Origin: Selaginella tamariscina
Lineage: Eukaryota; Streptophyta; Lycopodiopsida; Selaginellales; Selaginellaceae
Direction of reading: 5' to 3'
NCBI GenBank assembly: GCA_003024785.1
Contig: PUQB01000193.1
Location: 357,981-421,980, forward strand
DNA length: 64,000 nt
Numbering within the stretch: the stretch's first letter is position 1; every line of letters starts with the position of its first letter. The position numbers and the translations under genes were made by a program. The notes under the pieces were generated by a model. That model was not told where the DNA came from, made no database searches, and worked only from the letters and a program-made list of their open reading frames with translations. Positions 1 through 10,559 of the stretch are shown here, one piece after another.

Positions 1-1018
1 TTTCACCAAGCAGGCTCATTTCCTACCCTGCAACAAGACAGCTACAGGTCAGACAACTGCCGAGTTGGTGATCCGTGAGGTGTTCCGACATCATGGTCTT
101 CCTGAGAGCATTGTTTCCGATCGAGGTCCACAATTCATGTCCAAGTTTTGGCGAGAGCTTCTTCGGAGTCTACAGGTTAAAGCGGATCTTTCTTCAGGAT
201 ATCACCCGCAAACTGATGGACAGTCAGAACGCACAATCCAGACCTTGGAGCAATATCTTCGTTGCTTCATCAGTTACCAACAGGATAATTGGTTGGACCT
301 TCTTCCTATGGCGGAGTTTGCCTACAACAACTCCATTCACGCATCTACAGGCCAGACACCTTTCTTTGCTCTTACAGGCCACCATCCACGTTTTGACTTT
401 GCTCTCCTGCTTCTCCTTCTTCCGCTCCTGCAGTACAGGATCGTCTCCAGCATCTTCGTCAGGTACAGGATGATCTCCAGGTTCATCTTCAGCAGGCACA
501 GGAACGGTACAAGCATCATGCTGATGCTCACCGTCAGCCGGCACCTGCATACAAGTTGGTGATCTCGTGTGGCTTCTTCGTCGACACATTCGCACCAACA
601 GGCCTTCTTCTAAGTTGGATTTTCAACGATTGGGCCCTTACAGGATCGTGGCGGAGGTAAATCCTGTAGCTTTCCGACTCGAGTTACCATCCACGGTGAA
701 ACTTCATCCTGTGTTTCACACCTCCTTGTTGGAGCCGTATCATCCTTCTTCTCTTCCTGGTCGTGCTTCTTCTCCTCCCCCTCCTGTGGTCATTGCTGGT
801 GAACCTGAGTACGAAGTTGCAGCCATCCTTGATTCTCGTCTTCATCGCCGCCAACTTCAATACTTGGTGGATTGGAAAGGTTATTTGCCTACCGATCGCA
901 CTTGGGAACCTGCATCCAACTTACTCCATGCTTCTTCCAAAGTTGCTGCCTTCCATCGGCATTATCCTGCTAAACCAGGTCCTAAGACTCGTGGAACTCG
1001 TCCTTAGGGAGGAGGTGC
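1..1018 (+). mobile_element. Chromodomain Ty3/gypsy remnant: integrase C-terminal half plus chromodomain
   Basis: This is the 3' end of a chromovirus polyprotein whose start lies left of the window. In frame from 65 it shows the second and third catalytic residues of the integrase core, in the contexts VSDRGPQF and YHPQTDGQSER, followed by the conserved FAYNNS segment. A frame break near 400 is followed by a GPY/F-like module and, from about 800, a chromodomain with YLVDWKGY and TWEP motifs, ending in a stop at about 1006. The region is almost identical to 4374-5382, so it is a second copy of the same family. It joins directly to a complete LTR at 1019. The frame breaks mean it is probably not functional as it stands. 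Confidence 0.85.
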
Positions 1019-1595
1019 TGTCACAACCCGATACAGGATACAGGATGCAGGATACAGGTTTCCGGATACAGGATACAGGATGCAGGATTTCGGATACAGG
1101 ATACGGGTTACAGGATATGCCTGCAGGATATTCCTACAGGATATACCTATAGGATATTCCTATAGGATATGCCTATAGGATATGCTACAGGATATGCCTA
1201 GAGGATAAGGGACACTATTCTTAGCTCATGACTAGATTAGACTCATGACTAGATTAGCTTGGAGTTGTGAGCATAAAAGCTCCGACCTAATTGTTGTACA
1301 ATCAGTTACTATCAACACCAGTCATTCTACGATTATTCTTGTTCCTTGCTCTTGTCTTGTTCTTGTCTTACTCTTTGCCTCCTGCTCCTGTCTTGCTCTT
1401 GGATCCTATCTAGTTCCTATCTTGTTCCTGGATCCTATCCTGATCCTGTCTGCTCCTGGATCCGTCCTGTTCCTGGATCCGTCCTGTTCCTATTCCTGTT
1501 CCTGGTTCCTGTCCTGCTCTCGGTCCTGTTCTGAGTCAAGCCTTCCTGTTCCCGGAATCCTACTCGTTTCCTGGTTCCTGGATCGTGGCTTGACA
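1019..1595 (+). repeat. Chromovirus LTR A, shared between two internal regions
   Basis: The repeat starts TGTCACAACC and ends GGCTTGACA, the expected TG...CA form, and a purine-rich tract (agggaggagg) lies just before it. Its first third carries tandem ACAGGATA-type units. The 3' part is CT-rich with repeated GGATCC/TGTCCTG units. It matches 5388-6024 and, more loosely, 52257-52597. A CATAAAAG box at about 1272-1279 is a plausible core promoter. Confidence 0.8.
1272..1279 (+). promoter_or_regulatory. TATA-like box in LTR A
   Basis: CATAAAAG sits inside the stretch that is conserved in all three copies of this LTR. The equivalents are at 5680-5687 and, as a perfect TATAAAAG, at 52447-52454. 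Position and conservation across copies suggest the core promoter of the element. The start of transcription cannot be read from sequence alone. Confidence 0.5.
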
Positions 1596-1800
1596 GCGAC
1601 GGGCGTCTGATTGCTTCTGGCGCAGTTACCCATGCTATCAAACCTCTCTCCTGCAGTTATGACACATTCAACTGTTCAATTTCCTTCAACTTGATCAAGA
1701 CTCGGTCGACTCCCATCATTTTGGGCATGCCATGGTTCGTTGTTGCAAATCCGCAGATCGACTAGAGGTCTAGGACGCTCACGTTTTCCTCTCCGACAGC
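1596..1800 (+). pseudogene. Retropepsin-like protease remnant of the chromovirus
   Basis: Immediately after LTR A the sequence reads as the middle of a Ty3/gypsy aspartic protease: GRLIASGAVTHAI, then in another frame LGMPWF and NPQIDW, the usual end of the domain. There is no primer binding site, leader or gag between the LTR and this point, and the catalytic DTG/DSG segment is missing. The copy is therefore a deletion derivative in which LTR and protease are fused. Confidence 0.6.
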
Positions 1801-2440
1801 TAGGATCAATCCTGTACCTTCCTGTGTGCAAGATACATCCTTAGTATCTGAGGCAGTACAAGGATACAGGATTGACCGTGCTTGTTCCTGTACCAGTGTT
1901 TGAAGACTCCTCCTCGACAGGATTCACTTCATGTCAGTTCCTCAGCACACTCCGTAAGCTCTCTCCACTCCTGTAAGTTTGCGGTGTCCTGTACAGGGTT
2001 CTTCCAATTCTGTATCAGTGTCGAAGGTTCCTCCTCAACAGGATCCACCTCCTGTTGATTCGTCAGCACATTCGCAGGCTTTTCCCACTCCTGCGCAACC
2101 ACGGACTCCTGTACAGGATTCTTCCAATCCTATACACTCATCAACACCCACACAGGTTTTTTCCAATCCTGCCTCTTTCTGTTACCCTGCTTCTGTTTCA
2201 CCCCCCAAGATCCTTCCTCTTTTTCAGTCACAGCTCCCTCCTCCTCTCCGAGTTCTTTCACTACCATGCATGAACTCGCCACTGATCCTGCTCCTTTCCA
2301 CCTCTTTGCCTTTCAAGTAACTCCTACGTCCTCTTCTACCTTTCCTGTATCCGACTCTCTTATTTTTCAATCTCCTTCCTACTCCTTCCTTCTCCTACTC
2401 CTTCTCCTTCTCCTCTCCTTCTTCCCTACCATCCAAGTAT
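1800..2440 (+). other. Proline/serine-rich linker between protease and reverse transcriptase
   Basis: Low-complexity sequence rich in CCT, TCT and CAG encodes Pro/Ser-rich peptides in more than one frame, with repeated CCTGTACAGGATTC-like units. It sits between the protease remnant and the reverse transcriptase and reads best as the long linker of this polyprotein. No separate gene is supported here. Confidence 0.5.
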
Positions 2441-3720
2441 CACGCCTTTAAGGACGTTTTTGACAAACACAAGGCTGCAGTTTTTTGTTCACAAGTCCTA
2501 CGACTGTCCTATTGATCTTGCGGAAGGAAAGACTCCACCATTCGGACGATTTATGCATTGTCACCGGAGGTTCTTCGTCAGTACATCAAGGACAACTTGG
2601 CATCCGGCTTCATTCGTCACTCAAAGTCCCTTGCAGGAGCGCCTATCTTCTTTGTCAAGAAGAAGGATGGGAGTTTACGTTTGGTTGTGGACTAAGGGGT
2701 TTGAATTAAGTCACCATTCGGAATCGGTACCCATTACCATTGATTCCCGGAACTTCTCGATCGGCTGTGAGGAGCAAATGTTCACGAAGATCAAACTTAC
2801 GAGGGCCTACAACCTTGTACGGATTCGTCCCGGCGATGAGTGGAAGGACTGCCTTTCGTACAATGTATGGACATTTTGAGTACATGGTAATGCCTTTCGG
2901 CCTTACCAATGCCCTAGCCGTGTTCCAACACATGGTGAACGACATCTTTCGTGACTTCTTGGACCAGTTTGTGGTGATTTACCTCAACGACATCTTGATT
3001 TTCTCCAAGGACCAGGCGGCACATGACAAGCATGTACGACTAGTTCTAGAGCGGCTTCGCGAGCATGGCCTGTACGCGAAGTTGGAAAAGTGTTTTTTCG
3101 ATAGGATTCGGTGGAGTTCTTGGGCTACATCGTCTCTCCTGCTGGCGTTTCCATGGACATGCACAAGGTGAAGGACCATCGTGTGGATGGGAGAGGCCCA
3201 AGTCGGTACGAGATGTACAATATTTCCTTGGCTTTGCAAACTTCTACAGGCGGTTCATACAGGACTTCTCCAAGCGTGTACTTCCACTCACAGAACTCAC
3301 CAAGTGCACAGGGCTTTCTCTTGGTCCGAAAGGTGAAACACGCGTTCACAACACTCAAGGACGTCTTCACGACAGCTCCGATTTTAGGCACATCCTGACC
3401 CTTCTCATCCTTTCTTCATTGAAGCAGATGCCTCGGATTTTGCAGTAGGATCCGTCCTATCGCAAGTTGGAGAAGACAAGTTGCTTCATCTTGTAGCTTT
3501 TCACTCTCGTAAGTTCCTGTCGGCGGAGATCAATTACGAGATTCATGACAAGGAACTCAAGACCATTGTGGATTCGTTTGGGAGTGGCGGCATTTCCTGG
3601 AAGGTGCTGCACATCCTGTACAAGTTTCTTACGGATTCACAAGAACCTGGAGTACTTTCAAACGACTCGAGTTCTCAGTCAGCGACAAGCTAGGTGGGCG
3701 GAGTTCCTATCACGTTTTGA
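2440..3720 (+). pseudogene. Reverse transcriptase-RNase H of the chromovirus, broken
   Basis: Frames from 2460 to 3700 together contain the Ty3/gypsy reverse transcriptase and RNase H. Recognisable pieces are FVKKKDGS near 2660, MPFGLTNA near 2890, VVIYLNDILIFSKD near 2970 and the RNase H start [12 protein letters not shown] near 3525. The catalytic YLDD box reads YLND, so the second metal-binding aspartate is replaced by asparagine. At least five frame breaks interrupt the region. The adjacent integrase and chromodomain are in the expected order. Confidence 0.8.
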
Positions 3721-5068
3721 CTTCGTCATCGTCTACATGCCCGGTTTCGAAATGGCAAGGCGGACACATTGTCTAGGCGCTCTTACCTTGCACCAAGCCC
3801 GGGTGATCCTGCATTTGACTGTCAAAGGCAAGTGTTGTTGGGTCCTGATCGATTCCGGCTTGCGGCACTGCAGGTTCATCAGGCTCCAGGACGTCCTACA
3901 GGACGTCCGTTCGCAGTTGGCTATAGACAACTTGGCAAAGAATGTGTTCTCACACATTCATCCTGACGTTGCAAGTTCCTCTTCCTCCAGTTCCCGTCCA
4001 GACTACAACATGTTCACCATACAGGATGGACTCTTGTACCGGGAAGGTCTCATGTACGTTCCTGTTGGTATTTCCAGGACTCATGTGGTACAGGATTGTC
4101 ATGATACCCCGACTACAGAACATTTTGGTGTGGCCAAGACAGTGGAGTTGATGACTCGTAACTATTGGTGGCCTGGGTTGCAAGGTTTTGTGGAGAGGTT
4201 TGTACGGAGTTGTGACACTTGTAGCAGGTCGAAGATGCCTCATCATGCAAACTCTGGTCTTCTTCGTCCTCTTCCTGTTCCTTTGCTCCTTGGAGATCCA
4301 TTTCTATGGATTTCCTCACAGATCTTCCTCCTTCTCGTGGATTCGATGCAGTTCTTGTGGTGATTGACCGTTTCACCAAGCATGCTCATTTCCTACCTTG
4401 CAACAAAACAGCTATAGGTCAGACAACTGCCGAGTTGGTGATCCGTGAGGTGTTCCGACATCATGGTCTTCTGAGAGCATTGTTTCCGATCGAGGTCCAC
4501 AATTCATGTCCAAGTTTTGGCGAGAGCTTCTTCGGAGTCTACATGTTAAAGCGGATTTTTCTTCAGGATATCACCCACAAACCGATGGGCAGTCCGAACG
4601 CACAATTCAGACCTTGGAACAGTATCTTCGTTGCTTCATCAGTTACCAGCAGGACAACTGGTTGGACCTTCTTCCAATGGCGGAGTTTGCCTACAACAAC
4701 TCCGTTCACGCATCTACAGGACAGACACCTTTCTTTGCTCTTACAGGCCACCATCCACGTTTTGACTTTGCTCCTCCTGCTTCTCCTTCTTCCGCTCCTG
4801 CAGTACAGGATCGTCTTCAGCATCTTCGGCAGGTACAGGATGATCTCCAGGTTCATTTTCAGCAGGCACAGGAACGATACAAGCATCATGCTGATGCTCA
4901 CCATCAGCCGGCACCTGCATACAAGATTGGTGATCTCGTGTGGCTTCTTCGTCGACACATTCGTACCAACAGACCTTCTTCTAAGTTGGATTTTCAACGA
5001 TTGGGCCCTTACATGATCGTGGCGGAGGTAAATCCTGTAGCTTTCGACTCGAGTTACCATCCACGGTG
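3720..5068 (+). pseudogene. Integrase of the chromovirus, frameshifted
   Basis: The zinc-binding HHCC module lies at about 4120-4240 (HFGV ... SCDTCSRSK). The DDE core follows: first Asp in MDFLTDLP at 4306, second in the VSDRGPQF-type segment near 4490 (frame-disrupted), and Glu within SERTIQT near 4590. A GPY/F-like module follows (KLDFQRLGPY). The order zinc finger, core, GPY/F and then chromodomain is the standard chromovirus layout. Two or more single-base frame changes break the frame, near 4470 and 5045. Confidence 0.8.
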
Positions 5069-5375
5069 AAAATTCATCCTGTGTTTCACACCTCCTTGTT
5101 GGAGCCGTATCATCCTTCTTCTCTTCCCGGTCGTGTTTCTTCTCCTCCCCCTCCTGTGGTCATTGACACTGAACCTGAGTACGAAGTTGCAGCCATCTTT
5201 GATTCTCATCTTCATCGCCACCAACTCCAATACTTGGTGGATTGGAAAGGGTTTGCCTATTGATCGCACTTGGGAACCTGCATCCAACTTACTCCACGCT
5301 TCTTCCAAGGTTGCTGCCTTCCATCGGCATTATCTTGCTAAACCAGGTCCCAAGACTCGTGGAACTCGTCTTTAA
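5066..5375 (+). pseudogene. Chromodomain at the C-terminus of the chromovirus integrase
   Basis: The segment starts at a conserved HPVFHTSLLEP and contains EYEVAAIFDSHL, QYLVDWKG and, after a one-base frame change near 5255, DRTWEPASNLL. Chromodomains of this kind target integration to particular histone marks in chromoviruses. The stop codon is at about 5373, followed by the purine-rich tract aaggaggagg and LTR B. The 1-1018 copy keeps this domain in one frame. Confidence 0.75.
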
Positions 5376-5387
5376 GGAGGAGGTGCT

Positions 5388-6024
5388 GTCAAGACCCAAT
5401 ACAGAATACAGGATTCCGGATACAGGATATGGGTTGCAGGACTTTCCTATAGGATTCCGGATACAGGATATGGGTTGCAGGACTTTCCTACAGGATATTC
5501 CTACCAGGATTCCGGACACAGGATAAGGTTGCAGGATATTCCTACAAGATATGCCACAGGATATGCCTAGAGGATAAGGGACATGTGGACTCATCTTAGT
5601 CTCTGCATGCATGCAGTCACTTTTGCATGCATGCAACCACTTTAGCACTCATGCCTAGATTAGCTCTTGGAGTTGTGAGCATAAAAGCTCCGACCTAATT
5701 GTTGTACAATCAGTTACTATCAACACCAGTCTTACTACGATCAATCTCGTCTTGTCTTGTTCTTGTCTTGTTTCCTGTCCTGCTCCTGTCTCGCTCTTGT
5801 TTCCTGTCCTGCGCCTGGATCCTGTCCTACTCCTGTCTTGTTCCCGGATCCTATCCTGTTTCTGTCTTATTCTTGGATCCTGTCTTGCTCCCGGATCCTA
5901 TCTTGCTCCTGGATCTGTCCTGTTCCTATTCCTAGTTCTGTCTACTCTCGGTCCTGTTCCTGAGTCAAGCCTTCCTATTCTTGGAATCTTGCTCTCTTCC
6001 TGGTTCCTGGATTGTGGCTTGACA
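5388..6024 (+). repeat. Chromovirus LTR B (3' LTR)
   Basis: Starts TGTCAAGACC and ends TGGCTTGACA. It is homologous along its length to 1019-1595, with extra ACAGGAT/TATGGGTTGCAGG units in the U3-like part. A CATAAAAG box lies at 5680-5687. The sequence after it (aagcatgccctttgggg) matches the interior of the LTR at 10560-12327, so this element seems to have inserted into that LTR. Confidence 0.8.
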
Positions 6025-6808
6025 AAGCATGCCCTTTGGGGTTACGTCATGGGCTTGTCGCCAAGGGGTTGGATACTTTAGCAAACAAACATGCTTGTGC
6101 TTACACTAGGGTGCTAAGCCTTGAGCATCCACTCAAGGGAGGTTAGGTCTCATAACTAGGTGTGCTTTGGCACACTTGGCTAGGGGAGTGTTCTCCTTGG
6201 AATTCAAGGGTTGAACAACCTAAACATGTTAGCAGGAGCTCTTTTGTGAGGCACTCGCAAGGTCATGTGCTTAGGGTTATCCCAAACCTAGCCTTAGGGA
6301 GTTTGCTTAGCAGAACACTCGTGTCCGCCTACGGCGCACACTCGTGTCCTCATTAAGTACTAGCCCTAGGTCTAGGGTATAACTTGGCCACTCAAACCCT
6401 TAGGGGTTAGTCGTGGTTCAGGGTACCCCTTGTCGCCCTAAAGGGGTTGTACTCCCGGATGAGGGTGATTCCTCAAGGGGTAAGTGACGATGCCTTAGCT
6501 CTGTCCAAGGGTATGTGTGGAACACGCGTCTCCTTGATGGGGGTTAGGGCATGAGCCTGTCTAGGTCTTCTAGGGCAAGACCCTAAGTCAACTAGGGTTA
6601 TCCCTCAAGGGTTCTGGGGGCAGACATTCTAGGGAGACTTAGGCTAAACCCTAAGTCTCCTGTCCACTTGGGCATTAGAGTCTAACCCTAGGGGTCGTTG
6701 GGGTTGTTCTGGGAAACTTAGCGTTGCTCACACAGGGTGATGACGCCAAATGGCCACTTGGCAGCCACGTGTTACCATGTGTTGGCCCTTTGGGTTAAAA
6801 CTCTGACA
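6025..6808 (+). repeat. Truncated 5' LTR of a large LTR element
   Basis: This stretch is closely similar to about 11469-12327, including the shared end GGGTTAAAACTCTGACA, and is followed two bases later by a primer binding site. Only the 3' part of the LTR is present here. The first about 0.9 kb of the full LTR would lie left of the inserted chromovirus, outside the window. Confidence 0.75.
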
Positions 6809-6810
6809 AT

Positions 6811-6823
6811 TGGTATCGGAGCT
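6811..6823 (+). promoter_or_regulatory. Primer binding site (initiator Met-tRNA type)
   Basis: TGGTATCGGAGCT begins two bases after the LTR end CTCTGACA. It differs from the common plant retrotransposon primer site TGGTATCAGAGC at one position. It fixes the orientation of the element as plus. Confidence 0.75.
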
Positions 6824-9800
6824 ATTCTCTACGGTAGTAGGACTACTAAAGTTGTAAGGTGTTTCAGGGTTTAGTTGGTTCTAAGTTCTTGAAATACTTT
6901 ATCACTTTCGGCTAACGTTTGAATTCTGTGGGGAGTTGGTCCTGAGATCTATAACTCTTCAGAGTAACTTACTTCATAAGTGGGTGTGGGTTATGGACAC
7001 GAATGTTGACGGTAGCACTTGGAAGGCAACTTCCAAGTTGTATGCCAGGTTACTTTACCTTATGGATGTTCATGTTACCTTTACCATATCCACAAGACGT
7101 GGCGTGTTAGTTTATTCTGGCTTACAAACTAAGTCTTGTGAGGTGGTCTTGTGATATCTTAATGTACACATTATTAAAAATTTTCTTTTTTCTTTAAGGT
7201 TCTGAATTTGGGATAACACATGATTTGAAAACATATAGTGTCCATTGAGTTTTGGCTTAGGTCAAGATTTAATATCGTTTCCAATAGTGTTCAAATGGGG
7301 AAAGACTTATGTTCGAAAGTGCGTCTTTGACTTGGAAGAAGGGGCATATTCAAACATAAGAGTGAACACTACATTTTGACATAAAAATGTAAATAAGCTC
7401 TCATTATAGTGCATGTTTCCAAGAGTGTAACTTAAAAGCAAACTATGGTGTTGAACTTGTAATACAACGAAATGTCAAATATTAACATATGATGAATATA
7501 TTAAGCAGTTGGTTCGAACATCCAATGTAATCAAAGTATTGTCCGATGTTCGCAATATTTTAATGACGCTAGCTACAAGTAACATTAGGTGAAATAGTTT
7601 ACTAAGTTCAAGTTACTTAATTTGAACATGTACAACTTGAAACCTTAGTTAGTTGTAAGCGCGCACTCTGTATTCAAGTTAGCTAGCTCGGCTAACTTGA
7701 TTATGAAATTATTCATATGGGATCATAAGAATGAGATAGAATAATAGATTTTGGCAGTAGACAAATTTAATGTTGCATCCCTATCAATGCAACTTTTTGG
7801 ATGGATGGCGTGATCTATCAGAAAGAGTAATGTTGGAAACATACATTTATTTTTCAGTTTACTGAGTAATGAAGGACTTGCATAGTGAAGGCGTTCGGCG
7901 CACACTTGTGCATTTTCATTGTTAACTTTTAATCTTGAAATCTGTAACGTTGTTTGCAATGTGGGATAAGCTCTTGAACAAGGGTGATTCCTTGGTTAAG
8001 AAGAGCAGATTTGGGATTGTTTAGTTTGTTTATCAACTAAGTAAGGAAACTTGCTAAGTTTGATAACTTATGTTGAAATTACAAATGAGCTAGTAACAGT
8101 CGGATTTCCATTGGAGGTTTAAGTGCATGTGCCTCCTCAGAGAGTCGGTATTCGATGAGGATCAGAAGTTGGTATTGTTTTCAATAACGATTTCATTTTA
8201 AGTCAAATAATTATTCAAAAGACGGTTTCTTGACTTTGCATCATGGTCGCAAATGTGGGACTCAAAGAACAAATAAAGTATGTATCTTCAATCTTTCGGA
8301 ATATTGAAAAATAAAACTATTCTTGACTCAAGGTTTGATTGTATTCCTTGGGTTAGTTGTTAGTTCTATCTCAAGGTTTGATGGTGTTCCTTGAGTTGGT
8401 TCAATATTCTTGTAAGTATGATATTGTGTAGCGGGATTAGCTCAAGAAGATGGTGTCCCTTCTTGATGATTATAGTTCAAGGTTCGTCAATATCCGGTTC
8501 AAGAATATGAGGTTTCCTATCACCTCATCTTGAGATTTTATATTTAAACTTTGGCAGAATTTGTGACAATCTTTTCAAGATTGATTATAAATGACTTGTC
8601 AAAGTATAGTATGTATCTCTTCAATATTGAGTTTGGAGCGCTCAATATTAAACTTGGTTATGATCACATGAGGTGGCCATAATCATGAAATATAAAGACT
8701 CAAGACTTGAGTTCAACACTTTGGTAAGGCACTACCTTAGTGTTATAACTTGAAACGTGTTTTCAAGTTAGTTGAGAAATGAGGCATTTCTCAATACATT
8801 GCTTGAGGGGCAATGTGATACTTTCTGGATTGCTAGGGTCTAGAGTGAATAATGTATCTTAGTTCGATGTACTGAACTAGATATTTTATTCATGTTTGGG
8901 GAGATCTATTGAATTATAAGGTATGACTAAAACATGAAGTTGATATAACACTTCAGTGTTATGATAACATTTATGTGGAGGTTGATATCTTACTAAATCA
9001 ATTAGATGAACCAGACACTAGTTCATGATTCCTCTTAGTCTCTAAAAAGTTCCTCGAATACTGTCATAACATTATATGTCCATCTAAAAACTCAAGTTCG
9101 GTTCATGTAAACTAAGACCATGTCTATATTATAGTTGTAGCATTTTGATAATTGATATGATTGTAAGTTTATATCTATATAACAACTAGTTGATAACTTA
9201 GGATTTGAACGTTAAAACGATCATTATCCATTCGAGAGTATCAATATCGAAATTGCGACTATTTATAGAATAAGGATTAGTTTTAAAAGATGTTTATAAA
9301 AACACTAGTTGCTTCAATTAGTGAAAATGCTATACTTCGGTATAGTGTTGAGAAACATTTACGAAATCAGTTTAAGAGTTGGAAATAAATATAATGTTAT
9401 GTTATGGAGGCATACAGTATTCTAAATTCAGAGAGACTCTTATCGTGGAAACTAAGTTTTAAATTTGGTATTTTGAACTTAGTGAGATAAAGAGTTAGGA
9501 AGTATTTGAACGGCATCTAGTATGATGTGCTCTTTGGGGAATGAGTACAATGAGATGACAATTAAGAGACGTGTTATCTAAAGGTTGTCGATTGAGGCAC
9601 TAGAGATGGTTGAATTTCCTGGTTTTCCACATTGGTTTGTAAGAAAGGTATGTTAGCTTATCTGGTCCCTGAACTGGTCGGTGTTATGAAAGAGTACAAA
9701 GTTGGTTGTGAAAGACAAATGGTAAGTGCTATCACACTTGGTCGCGGATTTGACTGAATTTGATTCCTATCGGGAATAAATTTATGTTAATAACACACCA

Positions 9801-10545
9801 ATGGCATTGGCAGGTTGGCAAGACCTTGTTGTATACATGTGTACAGCCATGCGCCTCTGTGATCGCCTCTGGCCAGATTGACATGTTTACAAAGAACAGG
9901 GTTTTAATGTACTCTTGTATCGGAAAAGAGCTTGATTTCCGATAAAAGTCTCATACTTAGTCTGGCGTAGCTATATACTAAAGAGATAGGTATAGTAGCA
10001 GACCCTTATAAAAGGGGTAATGAGAAACACCGAGGGATGCAGAATGTAAGCTATAATATCGTAACATGTGACATGTGGGACCATTGAAAATCAAAAGAAA
10101 TGCGAAGGTTTTGGTCAAGCATTTGAGAAGTGCTTGTTATGTGTTAAACAAAGAGTCGTCAACAGCATTTAATATTAAGGAATAAAGCAAGTCTTTATTT
10201 CTTGTTAACCAAGGGGCCGGCAACAACACTAACTAGAGGCCTCCAATATAAATTCTAGTTAAGTAAAGAAATTAACCATTGTGTTGTGTGCGTCGGGTGA
10301 CAGACTTTGCAGACGTGCAAAAGGTCTCCAAGTGACTTCATGTCGCAGGTGGTGCCTCCGGCAGCTAGGTTTACGACTTAGTGAACGACGGTTCTGAAGT
10401 ACTTGGTTTCGCGTAATGCAAGGGGGGTAATAAAAATTATGTGAACTTTTGGCTGACTCCGCATAGAGTGATATGTTAGTTTTGGTTAGTTTTCTCTAAC
10501 ATTATCTAGTCTTGGAGTTGGACGTCAACGAGGACGTTGACATTT
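6824..10545 (+). mobile_element. Internal region of a non-autonomous LTR element (LARD-like)
   Basis: About 3.7 kb lies between the primer binding site and the purine tract. I find no gag, protease, reverse transcriptase or integrase motif on either strand; the longest open frames are 60-80 codons and match nothing I recognise. The sequence is moderately AT-rich with gene-like spacing but no splice-consistent frames. A long, non-coding interior between LTRs fits a large retrotransposon derivative mobilised in trans. Complete decay of a former coding element is the alternative. Confidence 0.55.
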
Positions 10546-10559
10546 TCAAAGGCGGGGAG
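10546..10559 (+). promoter_or_regulatory. Polypurine tract
   Basis: The run aaaggcggggag lies directly before the TGTGTCATAG start of the 3' LTR, the usual place for plus-strand priming. This purine run marks the left edge of the long LTR at 10560. Confidence 0.6.

Noticed and set aside
1245..1641. CT-rich open frames in LTR A (and 5699-6081 in LTR B)
   Set aside because: They lie wholly in LTR minisatellite sequence and differ in frame between copies.
1979..2451. Separate proline-rich gene
   Set aside because: It sits between protease and reverse transcriptase of the chromovirus and is best read as the polyprotein linker.
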